This document shows, in pieces, positions 26,749-34,159 of a stretch of 39,043 nt of DNA. Position 1 is the stretch's first letter. Every line of letters begins with the position of its first letter. The notes beneath the pieces were generated by a model that was given only the letters and a program-made list of their open reading frames with translations, was not told the DNA's origin and made no database searches. A program made the translations under genes and the position numbers. The DNA comes from Bibersteinia trehalosi (GTDB lineage Bacteria > Pseudomonadota > Gammaproteobacteria > Enterobacterales > Pasteurellaceae), in assembly GCF_004346205.1 (NCBI RefSeq), contig NZ_SMAM01000012.1:1-39043 (forward strand), read 5' to 3'.

Positions 26749-27861
26749 TTATTTATCCAAACCGTTGGCTTTCAGCCATCTTGCCATTTCGTCCGCCACT
26801 TCGGTGTTATTTAAGTCGGAAAACGGAAAATGGGTGTTGCCTTTAATGCCGATTTTCGGTAGGTGGATCACTTCGGCTTTGCCGCCGTGTTTATTCACCG
26901 TTTCCGCCCACTGTTCCGCCAGCTTTTTGCGGATAAACCACTGTTCGCCGCCCTGTGTGCCGTCTAATTGTTCGGGGATAAAATCGCCGAAGTAGATCAC
27001 TATCGGGATCTGCGTGAGTTTTTTGAACTGTTCAAACGGCACGCTCATCGGGCTGACATCGCCGAATTTGCTGCTTAATGCGGAAGGTACTTCGCCTTCG
27101 GGGAAAGGAAAATTGCCCGGTTCCATCGCCACAATGCCTTTCACTTTGTCGCTTGCCATTGCCGTTGTCCAGCCGATGACCCCGCCTGCGGAATGGGTAA
27201 CGAACACGCCGTCGCCTGTTTTTTCAAACAATTTCGCCATACTGTCGGTAATCACGCTCACATTAAACGCCCCTGTGGCCGGGGTCATTGAGCGGAAAAA
27301 TTGTTCCTGTGCCGCTTTGTCCGCAGGGAATGCCACGCCTTTATTCATTTCGGGATAAACGCCGATACGGAATTGGGCATACCAAAATTGCTCATCAGGC
27401 ACTGCACCCATTTCGGCTTTTTCGGTGCTTTTGCCCGCCTGCCCACTTCTTGGCTGATCGACCAAATAGATCGGGTAGCCTTTGCGTAAAAAGAGCGTAT
27501 CAAAGCCTTCCCGCCCATCTGGTGTGGTTTGCCAAGTGCGAATTGAGCCACCATAGCCGTGTAAAAAGACAAGCGGTGTTGATTTTGCTTTATCAGGGAT
27601 TTGATAAAAAATAGAAGCGTGGTCGCCGTGCAAGGTCATTCCGCCCGCTTTCACGCTTGCCCCATAAGCGTCCCAAAATGACGCACTGTTTTTGTCGGCA
27701 ATTTCCGCAGGAACAGGCGTGTAGCTGCCCTCGCTGGTTTTCACCGTACCTCCTACGGCAAAACTGCCTTGTTCGGCGATGATTAACGGTGCTTTGGCAA
27801 AAGCGGTTTGAGTTGCCAACAGCCCAATAACAAGTGTAGTAAGAAGAGATTTTTTCATCAT
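26749..27861 (-). CDS. Exported esterase-713-like alpha/beta hydrolase
   Basis: A 370-residue secreted hydrolase. Sec signal peptide at about residues 1-22 (TAFA then KAP). VFLHGYGGSIRTW forms the oxyanion region, YLVDQPRSGQAGKS is typical of the Alcaligenes esterase 713 group, and the nucleophile motif is THSAGG. The late GNTHFPFSDLNN supplies the likely catalytic histidine. The native substrate is unknown in the family. Two tandem ATGs (27861, 27858) are possible; the AGAGGA ribosome binding site lies inside the last codons of the upstream aldo/keto reductase, whose stop is 1 nt away, so translation is coupled. Driven by module 3. Confidence 0.87.
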   Translation of the reverse strand: MMKKSLLTTLVIGLLATQTAFAKAPLIIAEQGSFAVGGTVKTSEGSYTPVPAEIADKNSASFWDAYGASVKAGGMTLHGDHASIFYQIPDKAKSTPLVFLHGYGGSIRTWQTTPDGREGFDTLFLRKGYPIYLVDQPRSGQAGKSTEKAEMGAVPDEQFWYAQFRIGVYPEMNKGVAFPADKAAQEQFFRSMTPATGAFNVSVITDSMAKLFEKTGDGVFVTHSAGGVIGWTTAMASDKVKGIVAMEPGNFPFPEGEVPSALSSKFGDVSPMSVPFEQFKKLTQIPIVIYFGDFIPEQLDGTQGGEQWFIRKKLAEQWAETVNKHGGKAEVIHLPKIGIKGNTHFPFSDLNNTEVADEMARWLKANGLDK

Positions 27862-27862
27862 T

Positions 27863-28705
27863 TTATCCTCTAAATTCAGCTAACCATTTGATCATTTTTG
27901 GATCACGGTGATCAAAAATAATCTCATTGCGGTTAAGGGTGGCAATGTCGGCGAGATCTTGGCTATCGAGCGTAAAATCCAAAATCGCACGGTTTTCGGC
28001 AATGCGTTCCGCTTTTACCGACTTTGGAATAATCGCCACGCCCCGTTGATTGAGCCAACGCAGCACCACTTGTGCCACCGATTTGCCGTGTTTTTCGGCA
28101 ATTTTACCCAACACCGGGTTGCTGAAAATCTCAAATTTCCCTTCGGCAAGCGGTCCCCACGCCTGTTGCACAATGCCCAATTCTTTGTGGAACGTCACTT
28201 CCGCTTCTCGCTGATAAAACGGGTGCGTTTCAATTTGATTGACCGCTGGCACAATTTCACGGCAAGTTACCAAATCCATCACTCTATCCATATGGAAGTT
28301 GCTCACACCAATCGCCCGTGCTTTGCCCGCTTTGTAGAGATCTTCCATTGCCCGCCACTGCTCGTACACTTCGCCGAACGGCTGGTGCATTAAATAGAGA
28401 TCCACATAATCCAACCCTAAGCGGTCAAGGGAATCCTGCAACGCTTTTTTCGTGCCTTCATAGCCGTTTTCACGCTGAATCCAAAGTTTGGTGGTCACGA
28501 AAATCTCTTCACGGGGAATACCGCTGGCTTTAATCGCCCGCCCTACGCCCGCTTCATTGCCATAAACCGCAGCGGTATCAATCAAGCGATAACCAGCCTG
28601 CAACGCCTGCAACACCGCTTTTTCCGTTTCATCGTCAGACACCTGATACACCCCAAACCCAATCATCGGCATTTCTACGCCATTGTTTAAAATCACTTTT
28701 TCCAT
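27863..28705 (-). CDS. Aldo/keto reductase (AKR5-like)
   Basis: A 280-residue NADPH-dependent carbonyl reductase. The catalytic tetrad is visible: Asp43 and Tyr48 in DTAAVYG, Lys73 in TTKLW, and His106 in [13 protein letters not shown]-binding blocks GVSNFH and [13 protein letters not shown] are present. The fold and length match the DkgA/DkgB and methylglyoxal-reductase group. There is no signal peptide, so it is the only clearly cytosolic enzyme of the LysR cluster. AGGAGAAAACA is a strong ribosome binding site. It is translationally coupled to the exported hydrolase at 26749. Aldehyde, ketone or quinone detoxification is likely; the substrate is not determinable here. Confidence 0.92.
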   Translation of the reverse strand: MEKVILNNGVEMPMIGFGVYQVSDDETEKAVLQALQAGYRLIDTAAVYGNEAGVGRAIKASGIPREEIFVTTKLWIQRENGYEGTKKALQDSLDRLGLDYVDLYLMHQPFGEVYEQWRAMEDLYKAGKARAIGVSNFHMDRVMDLVTCREIVPAVNQIETHPFYQREAEVTFHKELGIVQQAWGPLAEGKFEIFSNPVLGKIAEKHGKSVAQVVLRWLNQRGVAIIPKSVKAERIAENRAILDFTLDSQDLADIATLNRNEIIFDHRDPKMIKWLAEFRG

Positions 28706-28754
28706 TGTTTTCTCCTGTTAGAGGCACTTTGCCCCGATTGATTGACTGGGAATA

Positions 28755-28820
28755 AGTATAAAACGTGAAGATTGTTTTGATTAGATGGGGGAAAGTTGAT
28801 GGGCTTGTGAATTAAATTCA
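28755..28820 (-). promoter_or_regulatory. LysR-regulated promoter module 3 (aldo/keto reductase unit)
   Basis: -10 TATACT (28755-28760), the GATTGTTTTGATTAG block 9 bp upstream of it, and dyad TGAATTAAATTCA at 28808-28820. Spacing is again 53 bp. The linker differs at several bases from module 1, yet the -10, the block and the dyad are kept, which argues for selection rather than only recent copying. Confidence 0.88.
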
Positions 28821-28867
28821 ATAATCTTTCTGTTTCTTATTGTTTAATGCGGGTAAATAGTTTCCAT

Positions 28868-28900
28868 TAGTATCAAATACTAGTGTTCGTTAGTAACGAA
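28868..28900. repeat. Two adjacent perfect palindromes upstream of module 3
   Basis: TAGTAT-CAA-ATACTA (28868-28882) and TTCGTTA-G-TAACGAA (28886-28900) stand 3 bp apart, 48 bp beyond the dyad of module 3 and 40 bp past the cytochrome b stop. They could be operator sites or a weak terminator; there is no T-run. Confidence 0.55.
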
Positions 28901-28939
28901 TAGATTGATAACAAGAAAGATTTTTACAAGCGAATCAAA

Positions 28940-29608
28940 TCACCGAAAAAACACCACCCACACGCCAATCCGTGTTGCATAAGCCACTGCAATCAATATT
29001 GCAAAAAAATCAAAATAAAAGACCGCTTGCGATTCGTTGTAATCAAAATAAGCAAAATCTACCTGCATCAGTAAATAGGGCAAGAGTTCCCGTTCGGCAA
29101 ACACCCAAAAGCCGTAAGCGGCGATAATCGTCCAGCAGGTGGGGATGAGGTATTTCGCCAGCCAGTGTTCCAGATCCAAACGGTAGGCGTTGGCGAATAG
29201 GTTGGTAATCGCTTTCCAATGTAGCCCTAAATGCACGCCGACAGCAATTTGCAGCCAGTGGGTGCTGGTCATATGGATTTTGCGGGTGAAATCGTCGGTC
29301 AGGTGGAACGGCATTTCGGCAAACAGGTGCTTAGAGAGCAAAATACCGCTGATACAAGCGGTTAAAAACAGCAAAAAAGTGGCAAAATTTACGGTGGTTT
29401 GAAAGGCTCGATAGCCGTTGTATTTGCTCGTAAACAGCTTTTTCAGCCACCACGTATTGAGTGTTAAATGGGAAATCATCAGAGCGAAAAACACCAATCC
29501 CAGCCATTCGTGGGTGATTTCTTCATATAAATGATAGCCGAATAATGACAGCAACACGGCGGTCATTATCAGGTCTTGGGCGAGTTGGAAAAGGTATTTT
29601 TTCTTCAT
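28940..29608 (-). CDS. Membrane cytochrome b-like protein (DUF4405 type)
   Basis: A 222-residue inner-membrane protein with several hydrophobic segments (about residues 8-26, 33-50, 70-90, 112-130, 155-172 and 195-215). Histidines lie in the helices, at FGYHLYEEITHEW, ISHLTLN, STHWLQIAVGVHLGLHW, and could bind heme b in the DUF4405/flavinylation-associated cytochrome manner. ATG 29608 has GGGGAG at 7-nt spacing; a longer in-frame ORF to 29674 only translates the intergenic repeat. It is downstream of the exported flavodoxin in one unit, suggesting electron transfer across the membrane to that flavodoxin (inference). Confidence 0.8.
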   Translation of the reverse strand: MKKKYLFQLAQDLIMTAVLLSLFGYHLYEEITHEWLGLVFFALMISHLTLNTWWLKKLFTSKYNGYRAFQTTVNFATFLLFLTACISGILLSKHLFAEMPFHLTDDFTRKIHMTSTHWLQIAVGVHLGLHWKAITNLFANAYRLDLEHWLAKYLIPTCWTIIAAYGFWVFAERELLPYLLMQVDFAYFDYNESQAVFYFDFFAILIAVAYATRIGVWVVFFR

Positions 29609-29617
29609 AATTTTTCT

Positions 29618-29706
29618 CCCCTCTTTGAAAAAGAGGGGCTGGGGGAGATTTTTAGGCTCTTCAAAATCGCACAAATCTCCCCTAACCCCTCTTTACTAAA
29701 GAGGGG
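29618..29706. repeat. Nested inverted repeat between flavodoxin and cytochrome b genes
   Basis: Two hairpins with identical arms, CCCCTCTTT/AAAGAGGGG, lie at 29618-29638 (loop GAA) and 29686-29706 (loop ACT). Between them GGGGAGATTT (29642-29651) pairs with AAATCTCCCC (29673-29682) around a 21-nt loop. The three stems could fold into one cloverleaf-like mRNA structure just before the cytochrome b ribosome binding site. It resembles a mobile miniature repeat. Confidence 0.88.
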
Positions 29707-29713
29707 GATCCGT

Positions 29714-30340
29714 TTATTTAACGTACCCATTCTCTTTCAAAAACGCCGCCAATTTCGCTTCCACTTGGGGTTCGGCACGCACGCTTTTGTGTAGGTAGGC
29801 TTCAAAACCGTCTTTGACGATAGCGTTCGGGGCTAATTTTTTCAATTCACGATCCGTACCGCTGAAACGGCTGCCGCCGTGTCCGACAACTGGCACAATG
29901 GTTTTGCCGCTGAAATCGGTTTGTTCAAGCAGGCTGTACCACGCCATCGGGGCTTTATACCACCAAATCGGATACACCAAAAATACCGTATCCACACCGT
30001 CCAAATTCGGCAGGGCTTTTAATTCGGGTTTGATGTTTTGACGTTGTTCGTTTTGGGCGTAATCCAATAACGGCTGGTGCGTGGTAGGGTAAGGCTTGAC
30101 GGTTTCCAAGCGGAACAGTTCGCCCCCTGCGGTTTTCTGAATCTCTTTGGCAAGATATTCGTTCGCCCCAAGCATTTCGCCGTCTTTAATCAATTTACTT
30201 GCCCCTGACACGCCATCCACCAGTTGCTCAGCGGTGTAATTTTCAGGCTGTGAAAAGTAGATAATTAAGGGGTTAGCCGACAGTGCTGTTGCCCCAAGTA
30301 AAGCGGTTAAACTGAGTGCTGTTTTTGCAAAAAAATTCAT
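29714..30340 (-). CDS. Exported flavodoxin-family protein
   Basis: A 208-residue flavodoxin-fold protein with a Sec-type signal peptide (about residues 1-22, ATALSA then NP). The start of the mature domain, LIIYFSQPENY, is in the FMN phosphate-loop position. PIWWYKAPMAWYSLLEQTDFSGKTIVPVVGHGGS is the central flavodoxin_4 block with aromatic FMN contacts. Most flavodoxins are cytosolic, so export is unusual; FMN would have to be loaded before or after translocation. It is first in a unit with the membrane cytochrome b, driven by module 4, which is shared with the divergent LysR gene. Role: probable periplasmic quinone or electrophile reduction (inference). Confidence 0.87.
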   Translation of the reverse strand: MNFFAKTALSLTALLGATALSANPLIIYFSQPENYTAEQLVDGVSGASKLIKDGEMLGANEYLAKEIQKTAGGELFRLETVKPYPTTHQPLLDYAQNEQRQNIKPELKALPNLDGVDTVFLVYPIWWYKAPMAWYSLLEQTDFSGKTIVPVVGHGGSRFSGTDRELKKLAPNAIVKDGFEAYLHKSVRAEPQVEAKLAAFLKENGYVK

Positions 30341-30385
30341 TTTAATTCTCCATCATTACATTATTACGATGATACAAAACACCAC

Positions 30386-30429
30386 AAATAAAGCCACTAA
30401 CAGCGATTTTTAACTGGCAGGCTTTATTT
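30386..30429 (-). other. Leader stem-loop of the flavodoxin transcript
   Basis: AAATAAAGCC (30386-30395) and GGCTTTATTT (30420-30429) form a perfect 10-bp stem with a 24-nt loop. Given the -10 at 30452, it falls inside the ~105-nt untranslated leader, which is longer than in the other three units. Confidence 0.55.
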
Positions 30430-30451
30430 GCCGATTGATAGAATTTAAATA

Positions 30452-30517
30452 AGTATAAATCGTTAAGATTATTTTGATTAGATAGAGTAAAATTGATAGG
30501 CTTATGAATTAAATTCA
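30452..30517. promoter_or_regulatory. LysR-regulated promoter module 4, shared by flavodoxin and the lysR gene
   Basis: The minus-strand -10 TATACT is at 30452-30457, GATTATTTTGATTAG lies 9 bp away, and the dyad TGAATTAAATTCA is at 30505-30517 (53-bp spacing). The dyad ends 17 bp before the ATG of the divergent LysR regulator, so it must overlap that gene's own promoter. This is the classic geometry of a LysR regulator that activates the divergent operon and represses itself. Confidence 0.9.
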
Positions 30518-30534
30518 ATAATTGGAAAAATAAT

Positions 30535-31419
30535 ATGGAAAACCTTAACGATCTGCGTGCTTTTGTATTGGTAGCACAGCATAAGAGTTTTACCAAAGCA
30601 GGAGCGTTGCTTGGGGTGTCGGCTTCGGCGTTGAGCCATACGATTAAAAATTTGGAAGTACGTCTGAAAACCACGTTGCTGAATCGCACCACTCGTAGTA
30701 CTTCCACGACCGAAGCGGGCGAACAACTTTATCAGCAACTTTTGCCATTACTGGGCGATATTGATCAGTGCGTAAGCGATTTAAGCCATTTTCGGGATAC
30801 CTTGCAAGGGCGGTTGCGAATCAATGCCAACGATCACGCTTTTATCTTTGTATTGTGGGAAAAATTTCAACGTTTTATTGAAACTTATCCCGAAGTGGAA
30901 TTAGAGTTGATTAGCGATCATAAATTTGTGGATATTGTTGCGGAAGGATTTGATGCTGGCATTCGTTTAGGTAGCGATGTGGCAAAAGATATGATTGCGG
31001 TGAAAATTTCTGATGAAATGCAGATGTGTGTCGTGGGTTCGCCTGACTATTTCGCTAAATACGGTATGCCACAACACCCCGATGATTTAGCAAATCATCG
31101 CTGTATCCGCTTCCGTTTGCCGACATTGGGGGGAATTATGCCATGGGAATTTAAAATGCGTGATGGCAAAATGCATAAAATTCAACCGCAGAGTAATTTG
31201 ATTGTGGGGAGCAGCCGTTTGATGAACCATGCTTGTTTGAATGGGCAAGGGCTGAATTGGACACCGAAAGACAGTGTGGCAAAAGAACTAAACAGCGGAG
31301 AATTGATAGAAGTGCTGGCTGATTATGCTATCAGCTACGAGGGCTATCATCTCTATTATCCTAATCGCCGACAAGGATCGCCGCTCTTTCGGGCGTTGGT
31401 GGACGTTTTAAAAGTGTAA
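30535..31419 (+). CDS. LysR-type regulator of the envelope hydrolase/redox cluster (CrgA/DmlR-like)
   Basis: A 294-residue LysR-type regulator. The winged helix-turn-helix (about residues 4-62) reads FTKAGALLGVSASALSHTIKNLEVRL, then TRSTSTTEAG. The effector domain contains GFDAGIRLGSDVAKDMIAVKIS and YFAKYGMPQHPDDLANHRCIRF, typical of the CrgA/DmlR/AaeR branch. The ligand is not predictable. It is divergent from the flavodoxin gene with a T-N11-A dyad between them, and the same dyad occurs at three more promoters in the cluster, making it the obvious local regulator. The ribosome binding site is weak (GGAAAAATAAT), consistent with low expression. Confidence 0.9.
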   Translation: MENLNDLRAFVLVAQHKSFTKAGALLGVSASALSHTIKNLEVRLKTTLLNRTTRSTSTTEAGEQLYQQLLPLLGDIDQCVSDLSHFRDTLQGRLRINANDHAFIFVLWEKFQRFIETYPEVELELISDHKFVDIVAEGFDAGIRLGSDVAKDMIAVKISDEMQMCVVGSPDYFAKYGMPQHPDDLANHRCIRFRLPTLGGIMPWEFKMRDGKMHKIQPQSNLIVGSSRLMNHACLNGQGLNWTPKDSVAKELNSGELIEVLADYAISYEGYHLYYPNRRQGSPLFRALVDVLKV

Positions 31420-31614
31420 TACTCATGCAGTAAAGTAATGATTGCTTGATGCCAAAATAAAAATATTACGGCTCGGGCTTTTAGCGATCCCGTACATAAA
31501 ACACCATAACTTATAGCTAGACGAAACCTAGCTATCAATAAAAACTTCGCCTTTTAAACACATTTTTGCAAAATTCCGCTAAAATCCTACCGCTTGTTTT
31601 AATTGGAGAAATCT

Positions 31615-32655
31615 ATGCAAACTCTAAATGTTGCCATTGCTGGCTTTGGTTATTCAGCCCGAGTTTTTCACACCCCCTTTCTCGCTACTGATGCTCGTTT
31701 TGCAGTAAAAAAAGTGCTTGAACGTCACAGTGAACGCGCCCATGAGTTTTTCCCCAATGCCGAAATTGTACGTGATTTTGCGGCATTGCTTACACCTGAA
31801 ATAGAGCTAGTCATCATTACGACCCCTAACCAAACTCACTATGAAATGGTGCAATCCGCATTGCTTGCTGGCAAGCACGTACTAGTGGAGAAACCCTTAG
31901 TAGCAACAGCTAAACAAGCGTTTGAACTTGCCGAGCTTGCAAAAAAACAAGGCGTGCTACTCACAGTGTTTCAAAACCGCCGTTGGGATAGTGCTCCTGC
32001 AACTGCCCAAATACTGTTGGAGCAAGGTTTATTGGGTGAGCCTGTCGATTGCGAGATTCGCTTTGACCGCTATACCAAAACGAAAAATGTTAAAGCGTGG
32101 AAAGAAACAGGCGAACAAGGCACAGGGCTAGTATATGATTTAGGCGTACATTTAATTGATCAGGCGGTATATTTATTTGGTAAACCACAAGCCGTGTTTG
32201 CTGATATTCGCTATCAACACGATGATGCGCTTTCCGATGATAATTTTGATATTCACCTTTACTACGAAAGTGGTTTAAAAGTAGTTTGTGCCGCAGGTAA
32301 ATATGTACGTGAGGCAGGTAATGCATTTGCACTGCATGGAAAACGAGGATCATATGTAAAAGCTAAAGTAGATCAACAAGAAAACCGTTTAGCGCAAGGC
32401 ATTCAGCCTATTGGAGATTGGAATAGCGAAAACGAATCGGATTGGGGCATTTTGCATACAGAAATTGCAGGCGAAGTGGTACGTAAAGCTTACCCAAACG
32501 CCCCTACCAGCTACAAAGACTTTTACGATAATCTCTTCCTAGCAATCAGAGGAGAACAGCCATTATTAGTCACTGCCCAACAAGCTGCCTTCGTGCTACA
32601 AATTATTGAAACCGCATTTGAGAGCGCCAGATCAGGGCAGAAAGTGACTATTTAA
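31615..32655 (+). CDS. Gfo/Idh/MocA-family NAD(P)-dependent oxidoreductase (YdgJ-like)
   Basis: A 346-residue dehydrogenase acting on a sugar or related polyol; the exact substrate is unknown. The N-terminal Rossmann fold begins NVAIAGFGYSARVFHTPF. The signature EKPLVATAKQAFELAELAKKQG carries the catalytic lysine of the family. TVFQNRRWDS and GLVYDLGVHLIDQAVYLFG mark the substrate half, and the pattern fits YdgJ-like members. ATG 31615 follows GGAGAAATCT, favoured over an in-frame start at 31603 that overlaps the ribosome binding site. An uptake core lies just upstream (31590-31598). It converges with the alcohol dehydrogenase across a long stem-loop. Confidence 0.88.
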   Translation: MQTLNVAIAGFGYSARVFHTPFLATDARFAVKKVLERHSERAHEFFPNAEIVRDFAALLTPEIELVIITTPNQTHYEMVQSALLAGKHVLVEKPLVATAKQAFELAELAKKQGVLLTVFQNRRWDSAPATAQILLEQGLLGEPVDCEIRFDRYTKTKNVKAWKETGEQGTGLVYDLGVHLIDQAVYLFGKPQAVFADIRYQHDDALSDDNFDIHLYYESGLKVVCAAGKYVREAGNAFALHGKRGSYVKAKVDQQENRLAQGIQPIGDWNSENESDWGILHTEIAGEVVRKAYPNAPTSYKDFYDNLFLAIRGEQPLLVTAQQAAFVLQIIETAFESARSGQKVTI

Positions 32656-32686
32656 ATTGCACTATTTTTTCGAGATAAACTTGATT

Positions 32687-32731
32687 TAATCCTATATCGT
32701 ACTAACCAGATAAGTACTAGATATAGGATTA
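32687..32731. terminator. Long stem-loop between convergent oxidoreductase and ADH genes
   Basis: TAATCCTATATC (32687-32698) pairs with GATATAGGATTA (32720-32731). The inner arms GTACT/AGTAC continue the stem with a 2-nt bulge. It lies between two convergent stops and would fold on either strand; no long T-run follows. Confidence 0.65.
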
Positions 32732-32795
32732 TTTCATTCTCGTTTTTATACATCTCACCAATTAGGTATAGGTGAAATCATCTCCTATTTTTCAG

Positions 32796-33854
32796 TTAAC
32801 CTTTTAGGCTTGCCATATCAATGACAAAGCGGTATTTCACATCAGATTTAAGCATACGCTCATAAGCCTCATTGATATTTTGCATATCAATCATTTCAAC
32901 ATCTGGCACAATGTTATGCTCGGCACAAAAATCCAACATTTCTTGAGTCTCTTTAATTCCTCCAATCTCTGAAGCTGCTATAGAGCGTCGCCCTAAAATC
33001 AGCGGAACAGTATTAATAGTTTGCTCTAACTCCCCAACAAGCCCCACTAAAACAAGCGTGCCATCTAAAGCCAAGGTTGGAATATAAGGTTTAAGATCGT
33101 GGGTGTATGGCACAGTATCAATAATAAGGTTGAATTTATTGTGTACTGCTTTCATCTGTTCGTTGTCAGTAGAAAGCACCACATGGCTTGCTCCTAATCG
33201 GAATGCATCATCAGATTTATTCAGTGAGCGAGTAAATAAGGTCACCTCTGCGCCCATGGCTTTGGCCAATTTTACTGCCATATGTCCCAAACCACCCAAG
33301 CCAATAACCGCAACTTTATCACCAGCCTTTACCTTCCAATGACGAAGCGGCGAATAAGTCGTGATCCCAGCACAAAGCAATGGAGCGACTGCTTTGGTAT
33401 CTAATTTTTCTGATACGTGTAAGACAAAATCTTCGCTTACCACAATATTGGTACTGTAACCACCTTGTGTCAGCGTACCATCAAAACGATCCTCTGAACC
33501 ATAAGTGCCAATATTACCTTGTTCACAGTATTGTTCCAAGCCGTGTTGGCATGGCGAGCACTCTCTGCAAGAATCTACCATACAGCCTACACCAACTAAA
33601 TCACCCACTGCGAATTTAGTGGCTTTATTGCCCACTTTCACCACTCTGCCAATGATTTCATGACCGGGCACAATAGGATAGGTGTGTGTCCAGCCCCAGT
33701 CATTACGCGCGGTGTGTAAATCTGAATGGCATACGCCACAGTATAAAATATCAATTAACACATCATCTTCACGTAATTCACGGCGTTCAAATGAATGTGG
33801 TGCCAAAGGCGTTGTTGCTGAAAAAGCCGCATAGGATTTTACAGGGTAGCTCAT
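32796..33854 (-). CDS. Zinc-dependent NAD(P) alcohol/aldehyde dehydrogenase (YahK/CAD type)
   Basis: A 352-residue medium-chain dehydrogenase. The catalytic zinc site is visible as GVCHSDLH and GHEIIG; the structural zinc cysteines are in the cluster CRECSPCQHGLEQYC. The cofactor motif is GLGGLGHMAVKLAKAMG, followed by FTRSLNKSD, which suggests NADP use. Family members reduce aldehydes broadly. ATG 33854 has AAGGAGTCTGCG upstream; the longer ORF to 33875 lacks this. It lies alone on the minus strand after a 305-bp gap. Aldehyde detoxification would fit the nearby nitroreductase and NamA genes. Confidence 0.92.
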   Translation of the reverse strand: MSYPVKSYAAFSATTPLAPHSFERRELREDDVLIDILYCGVCHSDLHTARNDWGWTHTYPIVPGHEIIGRVVKVGNKATKFAVGDLVGVGCMVDSCRECSPCQHGLEQYCEQGNIGTYGSEDRFDGTLTQGGYSTNIVVSEDFVLHVSEKLDTKAVAPLLCAGITTYSPLRHWKVKAGDKVAVIGLGGLGHMAVKLAKAMGAEVTLFTRSLNKSDDAFRLGASHVVLSTDNEQMKAVHNKFNLIIDTVPYTHDLKPYIPTLALDGTLVLVGLVGELEQTINTVPLILGRRSIAASEIGGIKETQEMLDFCAEHNIVPDVEMIDMQNINEAYERMLKSDVKYRFVIDMASLKG

Positions 33855-34159
33855 CGCAGACTCCTTAATGTTCAAATGTTAATAATCACCTGTTGATTTG
33901 GCTTGTTAACATCATTGAGATTTAAGCAATCTGTTGTACCAAACCGATATCAACTAAGCCAAAAACAGCGACATGATAGCACCCGCCAATATAGGTAATT
34001 TCAACTAATACTTCACTTTTTTAAGTGAGTTCTACAGCAATTTTTAATAGCTCATTTGGGGCAAAAGCCACTACCATATATAGGATTTAAAGGTGCTCCT
34101 TTATTTTGTATTTTTTACCCAAAAATAACCGCTTGTAAGCAAGCGGTCTGATTGAATAA
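33855..34159. other. 305-bp intergenic region before ADH
   Basis: No coding potential is evident on either strand. The left part should hold the ADH promoter (minus strand), but no convincing hexamer pair stands out. The right end holds the nitroreductase terminator (34128-34147). The middle has short A/T-rich inverted stretches of no clear function. Confidence 0.5.
34128..34147 (-). terminator. Uptake-signal terminator of the nitroreductase gene
   Basis: A perfect stem ACCGCTTG-TAAG-CAAGCGGT made of two inverted uptake cores, followed on the minus strand by TATTTTTGGG. A clear rho-independent terminator 12 nt after the stop. Confidence 0.85.

Noticed and set aside
26950..26970. GCCGTCTAA near 26957 and a similar site near 20755 as extra Neisseria uptake sequences
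   Set aside because: They lack the final GA of the DUS core, lie inside coding sequence and are not in hairpins; only 21121-21132 is a full match.
29609..29674. N-terminal extension of the cytochrome b-like protein
   Set aside because: It only translates the intergenic inverted repeat; a good ribosome binding site precedes ATG 29608.
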